A model generated the notes under the pieces. That model saw nothing but the letters and a program-made list of their open reading frames with translations. It ran no database searches and was not told the DNA's origin. A DNA stretch of 15,494 bases from UBA1081 sp964613045 (GTDB lineage Bacteria; Bacillota; Clostridia; Oscillospirales; Acutalibacteraceae), in NCBI GenBank assembly GCA_964613045.1, contig CAZTFS010000053.1, positions 1 to 15,494 on the forward strand, written 5' to 3'. The first letter of the stretch is position 1. Every line of letters starts with the position of its first letter. The translations under genes were made by a program, and so were the position numbers. This document shows positions 1 through 7,286 of the stretch, piece after piece.

Positions 1-120
1 TGTATCTGTTTTTAAAGTATATTTTGTGGTTTTCAGTGCTCTATCAGACACCGCCGCAACCGTAACAGCCGCAGACACGGCAGACATCGCCGTAGGAATT
101 ATAAATTTTTTTATGTTCAT
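1..120 (-). CDS. N-terminus of a membrane-anchored or exported protein, possibly a metallophosphoesterase (partial, runs off left edge)
   Basis: Only the first 40 codons are in the window. They read as a short basic start (MNIKKF), then a small-residue and Val/Ala-rich hydrophobic stretch (about residues 7-24), typical of a signal peptide or signal anchor, then a polar stretch ending KYTLKTDT. A hydrophobic N-terminus followed by a 'xYTxKTD' strand is how many clostridial YkuE-like metallophosphoesterases begin, just ahead of their first metal-binding aspartate. That is recall of the family, not proof, because no catalytic motif is inside the window. An in-frame stop (TAA, 127-129) lies just upstream, so the start must be at 120 or inside; the next ATG is codon 12. 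No good Shine-Dalgarno sequence is visible ahead of the ATG, only A/T-rich sequence. It lies 45 bases downstream of the rluD-type gene on the same strand and may be its last operon partner. Confidence 0.5.
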   Translation of the reverse strand, partial: MNIKKFIIPTAMSAVSAAVTVAAVSDRALKTTKYTLKTDT

Positions 121-146
121 AATTTTTTATAAAAATTCAGAATTTG

Positions 147-161
147 TCGGGTTCATCCCGA
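147..161 (-). other. Small hairpin between the rluD-type gene and the next gene
   Basis: TCGGG and CCCGA form a perfect 5-bp stem around a 5-nt loop, 4 bases after the rluD-type stop codon. On the minus strand it is followed by mixed A/T sequence and not by an immediate run of U, so it is at best a weak or processing-type structure. It is included because it is the only structure in the 45-base gap. Confidence 0.3.
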
Positions 162-165
162 TAAA

Positions 166-1074
166 TTATTGTTTTCCTGTCTTTTTCAAAAAATCCGTAA
201 AGTATTCGGGCAGTTCGGACTTAAACTCCATGTACTCCCCTGTTGTCGGATGAACAAAACCGATAACTCTTGCGTGAAGACATTGTCCCTGCAGACCGAA
301 GGTATGCTTTGCATCACCGTAAACCGCATCTCCTGCAACGGGATGCCCCATAGATGCCGCATGAACTCTTATCTGATGTGTCCTGCCTGTTTCAAGAGTG
401 AATCGGCAATGACAAAAACCGCTGAAACGCTCTATCACTTCATAATGAGTAACCGCATTCCTCGGATTCAGACCGTTGACTGCCTGTTTCTTTCTGTCCT
501 GAGGACTTCTGCCCAAAGGTCGGTCGATAGTTCCGCTGTCCTCTCTGAAATTGCCAACTATAACCGCTTCATACTCACGCTTGAAGCTGTGAGCCTGTAT
601 CTGTGCAGCAAGAGATGTGTGTGCAGTGTCATTTTTCGCCACTATCAGAAGTCCGCTTGTATCCTTATCTATTCTGTGTACGATTCCCGGTCTTATAACG
701 CCGTTAATCCCCGAAAGACTGTCACCGCAATGATACATTAGAGCGTTAACAAGAGTTCCGCTGTAATTCCCCGGTGCAGGGTGAACGACCATACCCTTTG
801 GTTTATTGACCACCAGCAGATCATTATCTTCGTAAACGATCTCAACAGGTATATTCTCAGGCAGAACATCAAGATTTTCGGGTTCGGGTATTTGAGCCGT
901 GACAACATCGCCGAGCTTAAGTTTAACACTTTTACCGACTGTTTTTCCGTTCACCGTGACCTTGCCGTCATCGATCAGCTTTGCACAGACACTTCTGGAT
1001 AATTCGGAATTTTCACTCAGAAATTTATCAAGACGCAGACCGCTTTCATTTGCAGTCAATTCAAGAATTTCCAT
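166..1074 (-). CDS. rluD: RluA/RluD-family 23S rRNA pseudouridine synthase
   Basis: A 302-residue enzyme that converts selected uridines of large-subunit rRNA to pseudouridine. An N-terminal S4 RNA-binding domain is seen at about residues 7-50 (RLDKFL, then a DGKVTVNG turn). The catalytic domain follows, with the family motif HRIDKDTSGLL carrying the catalytic aspartate, and later the conserved stretch ETGRTHQIRVHA. The length is normal for the family. The open frame extends to 1107, but the start at 1074 is preferred: AAAGGG at 1082-1087 lies 7 bases ahead of it, and the protein then begins with the usual S4 lead-in. With this start it still overlaps the end of lspA by 14 bases, suggesting translational coupling. 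The lspA-rluD-type order matches lspA-ylyB of Bacillus subtilis. The exact rRNA target cannot be told from sequence, so the symbol denotes the family. Confidence 0.93.
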   Translation of the reverse strand: MEILELTANESGLRLDKFLSENSELSRSVCAKLIDDGKVTVNGKTVGKSVKLKLGDVVTAQIPEPENLDVLPENIPVEIVYEDNDLLVVNKPKGMVVHPAPGNYSGTLVNALMYHCGDSLSGINGVIRPGIVHRIDKDTSGLLIVAKNDTAHTSLAAQIQAHSFKREYEAVIVGNFREDSGTIDRPLGRSPQDRKKQAVNGLNPRNAVTHYEVIERFSGFCHCRFTLETGRTHQIRVHAASMGHPVAGDAVYGDAKHTFGLQGQCLHARVIGFVHPTTGEYMEFKSELPEYFTDFLKKTGKQ

Positions 1075-1582
1075 CAGTCTGCCCTTTCTTTTTCTGTTTT
1101 TCTTCAACGATTATCTCATAAATGAGCATACCGCAAAGCACAAAAACACCGCAAACAACGAGAATATCGGCAAAATTAAACACGGGAAAATCTATAAAAA
1201 GAGTTTCGATATAATCTACAACAAACCCCTGTGAAAAACGGTCGATAAGATTACCTGTACCGCCGGCAAGAATGCACACGGCACAGATATTTTTGACCTT
1301 ACCCGTAAGCTTGCCGAGAAACAGATATATAACACCGGCAACAAGGAGAATAAGGGTGAAAACGGACAGCAACATTGTGGAATTTGAAAATGCACTGAAC
1401 GCCGCACCCGTATTTTCTGCGTATGTAAGCCCTAAAAAATTTTTTATAAGTACAATATCTTCCTGTCCCTTCAGATTTTCAACGGCAGCTTTTTTTACGA
1501 GCTGATCCGCAAGAACCAGAACAGCCGCAGAAACCATCTGAACAGCAAAAATCAAGTATCTCTTCTTTTTATCAGAAATCAT
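1061..1582 (-). CDS. lspA: Lipoprotein signal peptidase (signal peptidase II)
   Basis: A 173-residue inner-membrane aspartic protease that cleaves the signal peptide of prolipoproteins after lipid attachment to the lipobox cysteine. Four hydrophobic segments are visible at about residues 9-26, 68-90, 97-113 and 138-158. The family boxes are present in order: ENTGAAFS (56-63), GGTGNLIDR (107-115) and FNFADI (135-140). The two catalytic aspartates are D114 and D139. The C-terminus is lysine-rich and cytosolic. The start codon overlaps the stop of the divIVA-type gene in an ATGA arrangement (1579-1582), and the ribosome site is only a purine-rich AGAAGAG, so translation probably depends on coupling to the upstream gene. 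No missing residue or truncation is seen. Confidence 0.97.
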   Translation of the reverse strand: MISDKKKRYLIFAVQMVSAAVLVLADQLVKKAAVENLKGQEDIVLIKNFLGLTYAENTGAAFSAFSNSTMLLSVFTLILLVAGVIYLFLGKLTGKVKNICAVCILAGGTGNLIDRFSQGFVVDYIETLFIDFPVFNFADILVVCGVFVLCGMLIYEIIVEEKQKKKGQTDGNS

Positions 1583-3648
1583 TTTCTCTTCTTTTTCTTC
1601 TTTTTGCGGTCACTGCGGTCAGTTTCTCTTGCCTTTTTCTTGTCTTCATCGACCTCAAACATGCTGAAATCGATCTCGAAATCCTCTTCGGGTTCAGCAA
1701 GGTCGCCGTCAAACTCGCCGAATTCACTGAAATCGTTGTTCATAAAATCATCGTCAAGGATGAATGCGGAGGGTGTTTCCTCAGAAGCAGGGATCTCGGG
1801 AACAAATTCCTTTACCGCATCTTCCTCCTGGGAAGAAGCGATCTCGTCCCATTCATCATCAAATATATCATCATCGTCAAGATCGGCAGAATCTTCTGCT
1901 GTCTCTTCAGTTTCTTCTGTTTCTTCCTGAACAGCTTCGTCCTGAGCTTCCTCCTCAGCAGATTCTTCTGCTGTTTCTTCAACTTCTTCTTCAGTCACAG
2001 CTTCATCTGCAGAGTCCTCATCTTCATCACCGAATTCAAAATCAAATTCAAATTCATCTTCGATAATGTCGTCAACAATCTCTTCCACCTGTACAGCAGT
2101 TTCGGGCTCAGCCTCGTCCGGCTCTTCAACAGTCTCGTCCTGTGCCTCTTCGACAGTCTCGCCGGCTGTTTCTTCTTCATCAATTTCTATAACAATTTCT
2201 TCGGCGGCTTCCTCTGTTGCCTCTTCGGCAGCTTCTTCAGAAGCTTCTTCTGCAGGTACATCGGCAACATCTTCAGTTTCATTCTCAACAGCTTCTTCCG
2301 TTTCCTCAGCCGCATGGTCTGCCATTATCTCTGCTTCATGAGCGATATACTGCTCGGTAGACTTAAGCATCTCTTCCGAATCAATACCGAAGCACATAAG
2401 AATATCCTCGATATTTTCATTAGCAACAGCTTCTGAAAGAGCCTCGCTGTCGGAAGCAAATACAGCCTCGTCAGCCTCAAGAAGTGCAACGTCGCCCAAC
2501 TCCTCATTCACGGGGATATCGGCAATAACGGAGCTCATCTTATGGAACTGAGCAGTGAGCTGAGTATAAGCATCATCTGCAATGGTCTTTACGCTCTCAT
2601 AACGCTCAACGGCAGCTGAAATTGCACCGTTTATACTGCTTATTCTTTCGTTAAGCTCATCATTAAGTCTGTTAACGTCAGCCTGAGCCTTAAGAAGGAT
2701 ACCTGCAGCGGCAACCTTTGCCTTTGAGGTCAGAGTATGAGCGTAAGCCTCAGCCTCAGCCTTCTGATTCTCGGCTGTCTCGGAAATGACCAATGCCTTT
2801 GCAGATACATCGGCAAGTATCTCAGCAGCTTCCTGCTTAGCCTGCTCAACAATAGTCTCAGCCTGAGCTCTTGCGGCGGCAGTAATAACACCTGCCTCTT
2901 CATTTGCAGTCGCAATGGTTTCTTCCTTATAAAGAACAGCTTCCTTTTTCATTTCAAAAGCTTCGCTCTTAAGAGTTTCGGCATCAGCCTTTGCCTTCTC
3001 AGCATCGGCAACGATACCGTCGGAAACAGCCTGAGCCTTTCTTGTAGCTTCATTTACTATTTCTTCGGCTGTTCTTGCGGCATCACCGATAACAGTCTCG
3101 GCACTGCCGTTTATCTCGTCAACAGTTTTCTGAATATCTATCTTTGCTTCGTCAACAACAGCTTTTGCTTTGGCATCTGCATCCTCAAGAACTGTTGACG
3201 CCTGAGCATTTGCATCGTCAAGAACTGTTGACGCCTGAGCATTTGCATCATCAATAATTGCCTGAGCCTGCTGTTTTGCCTCGGCAATTATTGCATCTCT
3301 GTCCACATAGACCTGATTTGAACGCTCTCTTGCTTCATTGACAATCTTTTTGCCCTCATTCTTAGCGGCTTCGATCATATTTGCAACGACAGACTCTGCA
3401 CCTGCAATAGTCTGAGCCGCAGTTTTCTGAGCTGTAAGAAGAGTTTCGGTCATGTAGCTCTCTGTCTTTTTATATTCGTCGATCTTTTTTGCAAAAATTG
3501 TAAGTCTTCTTACTATCTCCTTATTTTCGTTGAAAAGCTCCTCGTAAGACTTTGCGGTAGCTTCAACGAAAGAATCTACACTTTCCTTGGAATAATTACC
3601 GTCCTCAAGGACTTCCAGATCATGGTTTCTGATTTCTTCAGCGGTCAT
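1579..3648 (-). CDS. divIVA: Very large DivIVA-domain protein with 11-residue repeats, acidic region and polybasic tail
   Basis: A 689-residue protein whose first about 80 residues fit the DivIVA/GpsB domain: a NYSKESVDSFVE turn-and-helix, then a YEELFNENKEI coiled coil ending in AQKTA. DivIVA proteins assemble at curved or septal membrane and recruit division or pole factors. B. subtilis DivIVA is only about 165 residues. Here a long Ala/Glu/Lys helical region (about 80-375) follows, including eight in-phase 11-residue repeats at 123-210. After that comes a highly acidic, probably disordered region (about 440-665) of Glu, Asp, Ala and Val, with an Asp/Phe patch near 531-541, and the protein ends in a lysine-rich tail (670-689). 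By eye, the membrane-inserting Phe-Arg tip of B. subtilis DivIVA is replaced by Asp-Gly (16-17). It follows sepF by 32 bases, with GGAAGG 9 bases ahead of the ATG, and overlaps lspA by 4. The DivIVA call rests on the N-terminus plus position after sepF. Confidence 0.85.
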   Translation of the reverse strand: MTAEEIRNHDLEVLEDGNYSKESVDSFVEATAKSYEELFNENKEIVRRLTIFAKKIDEYKKTESYMTETLLTAQKTAAQTIAGAESVVANMIEAAKNEGKKIVNEARERSNQVYVDRDAIIAEAKQQAQAIIDDANAQASTVLDDANAQASTVLEDADAKAKAVVDEAKIDIQKTVDEINGSAETVIGDAARTAEEIVNEATRKAQAVSDGIVADAEKAKADAETLKSEAFEMKKEAVLYKEETIATANEEAGVITAAARAQAETIVEQAKQEAAEILADVSAKALVISETAENQKAEAEAYAHTLTSKAKVAAAGILLKAQADVNRLNDELNERISSINGAISAAVERYESVKTIADDAYTQLTAQFHKMSSVIADIPVNEELGDVALLEADEAVFASDSEALSEAVANENIEDILMCFGIDSEEMLKSTEQYIAHEAEIMADHAAEETEEAVENETEDVADVPAEEASEEAAEEATEEAAEEIVIEIDEEETAGETVEEAQDETVEEPDEAEPETAVQVEEIVDDIIEDEFEFDFEFGDEDEDSADEAVTEEEVEETAEESAEEEAQDEAVQEETEETEETAEDSADLDDDDIFDDEWDEIASSQEEDAVKEFVPEIPASEETPSAFILDDDFMNNDFSEFGEFDGDLAEPEEDFEIDFSMFEVDEDKKKARETDRSDRKKKKKKRK
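3185..3250 (-). repeat. 33-bp tandem duplication inside the divIVA-type gene
   Basis: Two adjacent 33-bp copies (3185-3217 and 3218-3250) differ only at the last base (g against a). Each encodes one 11-residue unit, ANAQASTVL plus two acidic residues. Near identity at DNA level, when neighbouring units of the same protein repeat differ, points to a recent unit duplication by slippage or unequal exchange. Confidence 0.95.
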
Positions 3649-3680
3649 AATGTTTTACCTTCCGTTCTCATTTTATTTTG

Positions 3681-4226
3681 TTATACAAAGAAAACGCCGT
3701 TGCTCTCAAGCTCGTAGAGCAGATCTCCCATAACGTCAACATTATAGGGGGTTATGATAAATGTACTCTTCGCAATTTTTTTGATCTCACCGTCATTTGC
3801 ATAAGCAACGCCGCTGAGGAAGTCAAGCAATCTGAGTGCTTCGTCCTTATTTGTGGATTCAAGGTTAAGTACGATGGTTCTCTTCTCGTTAAGATTATCT
3901 GCGATCTCTCTTGCATCTGAAAACTTCTCGGGTTTTGTAAGAACGACCTGAAGCTTTGCAGTAGTGTGGATGTCAACGACCTTGCTTGAATGACCTGCAG
4001 ATGAGCTTCTGTAAGAAGAACGGCTCTGAGATGAAGAAGGTCTCTCAAAAGCGGCAAGATTATAATCATCCTTAGGTGCACGGTATGAAGATTTCTTTTC
4101 GGCAGTCTCCTTTTTTTTCTTTACGGGAGCATCCTCTTCTTCATATTCATCCTCAAGCTCATCATCTTCATCGTAATCCGGTTCCGGAGCATCCATGTAA
4201 TTTTTGAATTTTTCCCAAATTCCCAT
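3681..4226 (-). CDS. sepF: Cell division protein SepF
   Basis: A 181-residue cytoplasmic protein that links FtsZ filaments to the membrane and shapes the septum. The start MGIWEKFKNYM is the short amphipathic membrane-binding helix typical of SepF. A strongly acidic then basic linker (about 15-90, Asp/Glu, then Lys, then Ser/Arg) follows. The folded SepF/DUF552 domain fills about residues 92-178, with the signature DFLSGVAYANDG and then KKIAKSTFIITPYNVDV, very like the B. subtilis protein. The frame is open to 4244, but the start at 4226 is preferred because AGAGGA (4236-4241) lies 9 bases upstream of it and the helix then sits at the true N-terminus. It lies between yggS and the divIVA-type gene, the ylmE-sepF-divIVA order of Firmicutes, though ylmG and ylmH are missing between sepF and divIVA. 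Confidence 0.96.
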   Translation of the reverse strand: MGIWEKFKNYMDAPEPDYDEDDELEDEYEEEDAPVKKKKETAEKKSSYRAPKDDYNLAAFERPSSSQSRSSYRSSSAGHSSKVVDIHTTAKLQVVLTKPEKFSDAREIADNLNEKRTIVLNLESTNKDEALRLLDFLSGVAYANDGEIKKIAKSTFIITPYNVDVMGDLLYELESNGVFFV

Positions 4227-4277
4227 TTTAAACAATCCTCTCAATATATTTTATTTTCAATAACGCAAAATGATTTT

Positions 4278-4988
4278 CTATTTGTATATTCTCTGTCCGA
4301 AAATTGACGAGCCGACTCTTACAAGATTTGACCCCGAAAGAACGGCGTCCTCAAAATCGCCCGACATACCCATGGACAAAATGTCCATACTTACATTATC
4401 TCTGTTTTTACTTCCAATGTCAATAAACAGTTGATACATTTCATCAAAAAATTTTCTCAACTGAGCATTATTTTCACAAATAGGCGGTATGGTCATAAGA
4501 CCTTTTATCGCAATATGCTTCATTTCGGCAATTTTTTCAAAGTTTTCCGCAAACAAAGCCTTATCCATGCCTGTTTTTGATTCCTCGCCGCCCACATTGA
4601 TCTCAATGAGAACATTTGCCGTCATATTGTTCTTTTCAGCCTGACGTTCGATCTCCTGAGCAAGAGATACGGAGTCAACGGACTGTATCATATCCACCTC
4701 GGTTATTATTTTACGAACCTTGTTTGATTGCAGATGTCCGATAAGGTGTTTTTCAACGCCGTCAAGCTTCAGAGCATCTTTCTTACCCAGAAACTCCTGC
4801 ACCTTGTTTTCACCGATAAGATCTATTCCCTGAGCAAGTGCATGGTTGATGTAAACGGGATCAACAGTCTTTGTAACTGCCATAAAACGGACATCATTTT
4901 CATTTCTGCCGCTTTTTACAGCAGCTTCGGCAATTTTTTCACGTATATGTTTTATATTCTCTTCTATATCAATAAGCTTAGGATCCAA
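4278..4988 (-). CDS. yggS: YggS/YlmE-family pyridoxal-phosphate homeostasis protein (TTG start)
   Basis: A single-domain PLP-binding protein of the alanine-racemase-like TIM-barrel fold, about 236 residues with the chosen start. It buffers cellular pyridoxal phosphate and has no well-defined catalytic reaction. Seen motifs are FMAVTKT with the PLP lysine (K40), then GENKVQEF, HLIGHLQSNK, IQSVDS, INVGGEESKTG, GLMTIPP, LSMGMSGDFE and VRVGSSIFG; together they are diagnostic. No ATG is available near the front. The open frame begins at a TTG at 5012, but AAGGAAGG (4997-5004) lies 8 bases before a second TTG at 4988, while nothing suitable precedes 5012, so 4988 is preferred. It corresponds to ylmE of the B. 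subtilis sepF cluster and lies 51 bases upstream of sepF. A palindromic repeat separates it from the preceding gene. Confidence 0.94.
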   Translation of the reverse strand: MDPKLIDIEENIKHIREKIAEAAVKSGRNENDVRFMAVTKTVDPVYINHALAQGIDLIGENKVQEFLGKKDALKLDGVEKHLIGHLQSNKVRKIITEVDMIQSVDSVSLAQEIERQAEKNNMTANVLIEINVGGEESKTGMDKALFAENFEKIAEMKHIAIKGLMTIPPICENNAQLRKFFDEMYQLFIDIGSKNRDNVSMDILSMGMSGDFEDAVLSGSNLVRVGSSIFGQRIYK

Positions 4989-5039
4989 AACCGTCACCTT
5001 CCTTTTTGTCAAATTGCAACCGAATATATAATTCAGCTT

Positions 5040-5063
5040 AATGAGTAATATGAATTACGCATT
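5040..5063. repeat. Short imperfect palindrome behind the stop codon of the HlyD-like gene
   Basis: AATGAGTAAT and ATTACGCATT are 10-bp arms with one mismatch around a 4-nt centre. The element lies 4 bases past the TAA of the HlyD-like gene. Its arm AATGAGTAAT is the same word that forms the arms of the larger element at 12431-12528, so it may be a minimal or remnant copy of the same repeat. Confidence 0.65.
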
Positions 5064-5067
5064 TGAA

Positions 5068-6351
5068 TTAATTAATAATTTTTCCGTCATACAAGTCCTG
5101 ACCGACAACGACGTATTCATCATAAATACCTATATAGTCAGATTTGCTGACAAGCTTCATTTCATCCTCGTCATTTCTCAGGAACGGAGTCGTAACGATG
5201 CTGTAATCATCGCCCGAATAAGCTATTTCGAGCTTCTTGAAACGCATGACACTGCCTTTTATTACGTAAACACCGATCTCATTATTTTCATTCGTACGTA
5301 TAGCTCTGTTATCGACCCTGTAGCCGTTGATCTCTTCAAGAATGATGACCGCATGCTCATTTCTCAGCGTCGCAAGATCCGCATTCATTGAATTGCATCT
5401 GAAAACAAGCAGTGATTTGCCCGTAGAGGCATCAGATCTTATCATATATACCGTTGCGGTTATATCCTCCACCGATGAATCAGGGAATGTGATGGTTCTG
5501 CGTCTGCCTTCACGCAGAGAGTTTATCTTATTTGTATCGACCACGCAGGCAAGATACCAGTAATAGCCGTGAACAAGTCTGCCCACCTGATTTGAAGAAA
5601 CCGATGCCGGCTCTGCTGCCATTGCCGCCTCCACATCTTCTATTGTCCAATCATCAACACCGGCATAGTCAAGCATACTCTCATACCCGTCAACACCGGA
5701 GATATAGTAGCCCGTACCGCCGGAGCTTATTTGAGAGTAACTGCCCGTGCTTGCTTTCAGTGAGGAATACTCAGCCTCAAGCTCACCGATAATACCCGAC
5801 AGATCGAGATGTGTACCTGTAGCGGTCTGCTTGGAGGTGATAGCATCACGAAGCTCTGCCTCGGAATCGGCAAGTGATGAAAAATCACCCGAAGATATCA
5901 TTGCGGAAAAGGCTGCAAGCTCGTTCATTATCCTGTTGTCGTAAGCAGTGGTATCACCTGTTATTGAAACTGACTGATTAAGAAGCGAACTGTAATAATC
6001 CAGCTCCTTGTTTATCTCTGCCATTCTCAGAACATTGCCTGCCGAGGTACTGTCCGAAAATGAATATGCAACCGTGTCATTTACGCTGACTCTTGTGCCG
6101 TCGCTGACCGCAGAAATGATATTGTTTCCGTTGGCGGTAATTATCTGTTCATCTCTGACGACGAACATATCTGCACTTATGGTCTTTTTTTCCGAAGCGG
6201 AAAGTGCGATCTCGGTAGTTATGCTGTTTTTGTTCACGGTAATATATATCTGGCACGATATGTAAAAAACCACCAGAAAAACTACTGCCGCAAGTCCGAT
6301 TATTTTGCCCAATGAGAGCTTTTTTGCTGTTTCGCTTTCCTTTCCTTTCAT
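5068..6351 (-). CDS. Membrane-anchored HlyD-like (membrane fusion protein-type) protein of unknown role
   Basis: A 427-residue protein with one N-terminal membrane segment (about residues 16-38, GLAAVVFLVVFYISC) and a large extracytoplasmic part. The outside part looks like a membrane fusion or adaptor protein. A first half-lipoyl motif (about 60-100: FVVRDEQII, VSDGTRVSVNDTVAYSF) is followed by a helical stretch with coiled-coil character (about 107-200), a beta-rich part, and a C-terminal stretch GVYVIKGSVMRFKKLEI (360-376) typical of HlyD/RND adaptors in clostridia. No ABC transporter, TolC-like channel or cargo gene is adjacent. The frame is open to a GTG at 6360 that would overlap miaA by 4 bases, but that GTG is part of the likely ribosome site. 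AAAGGG (6360-6365) lies 8 bases ahead of the ATG at 6351, so that start is chosen. It lies between miaA and yggS, at the head of the division cluster. The fold call is fairly secure; function is not known. Confidence 0.8.
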   Translation of the reverse strand: MKGKESETAKKLSLGKIIGLAAVVFLVVFYISCQIYITVNKNSITTEIALSASEKKTISADMFVVRDEQIITANGNNIISAVSDGTRVSVNDTVAYSFSDSTSAGNVLRMAEINKELDYYSSLLNQSVSITGDTTAYDNRIMNELAAFSAMISSGDFSSLADSEAELRDAITSKQTATGTHLDLSGIIGELEAEYSSLKASTGSYSQISSGGTGYYISGVDGYESMLDYAGVDDWTIEDVEAAMAAEPASVSSNQVGRLVHGYYWYLACVVDTNKINSLREGRRRTITFPDSSVEDITATVYMIRSDASTGKSLLVFRCNSMNADLATLRNEHAVIILEEINGYRVDNRAIRTNENNEIGVYVIKGSVMRFKKLEIAYSGDDYSIVTTPFLRNDEDEMKLVSKSDYIGIYDEYVVVGQDLYDGKIIN

Positions 6352-6356
6352 AAAAC

Positions 6357-7286
6357 TCACCCTTTGAGAAATTCTCTGACCTTATTTTTTGCGGCACTCA
6401 CAAAATCCTCGGTATCGGGATGAACGGAAAACCTGTCCTCATTTCGTCTGAACCAGGTAAGCTGCCGTTTTGCGTAGTGCCTTGTCTCTTTTTTCAGATT
6501 GTCAAGTGCCTCTTCCAGTGTACATTCGTTTCTGAAATAAGGCTTCAGTTCCTTATAGCCTATCGCCTGCTTGGCGGTCGTCTCTTCACCCAGGGAAATA
6601 TATTTTTCCGCTTCGTCGAGAAGCCCCATGCTGACCATAATATCAACACGTTTTTCAATCCGCTCATAAAGCTTCTGACGGTCGTTATATTCTATACATA
6701 TATATAACGGGTCGTATTCACTGCCCTTTTCCCTTGATCTGCGTTTCTGTTCGGAAATAGTTTCACCCGTCAGATAGTAGACCTCCAACGCACGGATTAT
6801 CCTGCCACGGTTGTTTTCATGCAGAACGGAAGCCGTCTCGGGATCAATTTTCCGCAGTTCCTCAAGCAATACCGCACTGCCCTCATTCTCCATGCGTTCT
6901 TTAAGCCGCTGCCTCATCTGAGCATTGTCGGGAACTTCGGCAAAGTCGATTCCGTTCAGAAGTGAATCCACATAAAGCCCCGTACCGCCTGCGATAACAG
7001 GAAGCTTTCCTCTTGAAGCAATATCGGCAATACATCTTTTCGCATCGTCAACATACTCAGCCACGTTGTAAGTTTCATTCGGCTCCGCAAAATCAATAAG
7101 ATGATGGGGTATGCCCTGCATTTCCTCCGGTGCAGGCTTTGCTGTGGCAATATCCATACCCTTATATATCTGCATTGAGTCAGCGGATACAACTTCGCCG
7201 CCGAACTCCTTGGCTATCTCGATGGCAAGCCCCGTTTTGCCCGAAGCGGTGGGGCCTACAACTGCAACAACTTTGATTTTTTTCAT
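6357..7286 (-). CDS. miaA: tRNA dimethylallyltransferase
   Basis: A 309-residue enzyme that transfers a dimethylallyl group to N6 of adenine 37 in tRNAs reading UNN codons, giving i6A37, the substrate of MiaB. Walker A is GPTASGKT (11-18). Family motifs follow in order: SADSMQIYKGMDIATAKP, HHLIDFAEPNE, IAGGTGLYVDSLL, then QAIGYKE and RHYAKRQLTWFRR near the end. The length is normal. Its ATG overlaps the mutL stop in a TGATG arrangement, with GGGAG (7296-7300) 9 bases upstream inside mutL, so translation is probably coupled. In B. subtilis miaA also lies close to mutS and mutL. Confidence 0.98.
   Translation of the reverse strand: MKKIKVVAVVGPTASGKTGLAIEIAKEFGGEVVSADSMQIYKGMDIATAKPAPEEMQGIPHHLIDFAEPNETYNVAEYVDDAKRCIADIASRGKLPVIAGGTGLYVDSLLNGIDFAEVPDNAQMRQRLKERMENEGSAVLLEELRKIDPETASVLHENNRGRIIRALEVYYLTGETISEQKRRSREKGSEYDPLYICIEYNDRQKLYERIEKRVDIMVSMGLLDEAEKYISLGEETTAKQAIGYKELKPYFRNECTLEEALDNLKKETRHYAKRQLTWFRRNEDRFSVHPDTEDFVSAAKNKVREFLKG

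Noticed and set aside
169..741. Plus-strand open frame of 190 codons opposite the rluD-type gene
   Set aside because: Antisense shadow of a conserved enzyme; cysteine- and serine-rich composition typical of a reversed frame.
1604..2341. Serine/leucine/glutamine-rich plus-strand frames opposite the acidic part of the divIVA-type gene
   Set aside because: Low-complexity antisense readings of Glu/Ala codon runs; the minus-strand frame carries the DivIVA head and the operon overlaps.
2066..3300. Periodic DNA repeats in the divIVA-type gene as a CRISPR array or satellite
   Set aside because: The repeats stay in frame, have no spacers of even length, and are explained by the 11-residue protein repeat and Glu/Ala codon runs.
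6352..6360. GTG start at 6360 for the HlyD-like gene, overlapping miaA by 4 bases
   Set aside because: The GTG is part of the ribosome-site sequence AAAGGGTGAG that is well spaced for the ATG at 6351.
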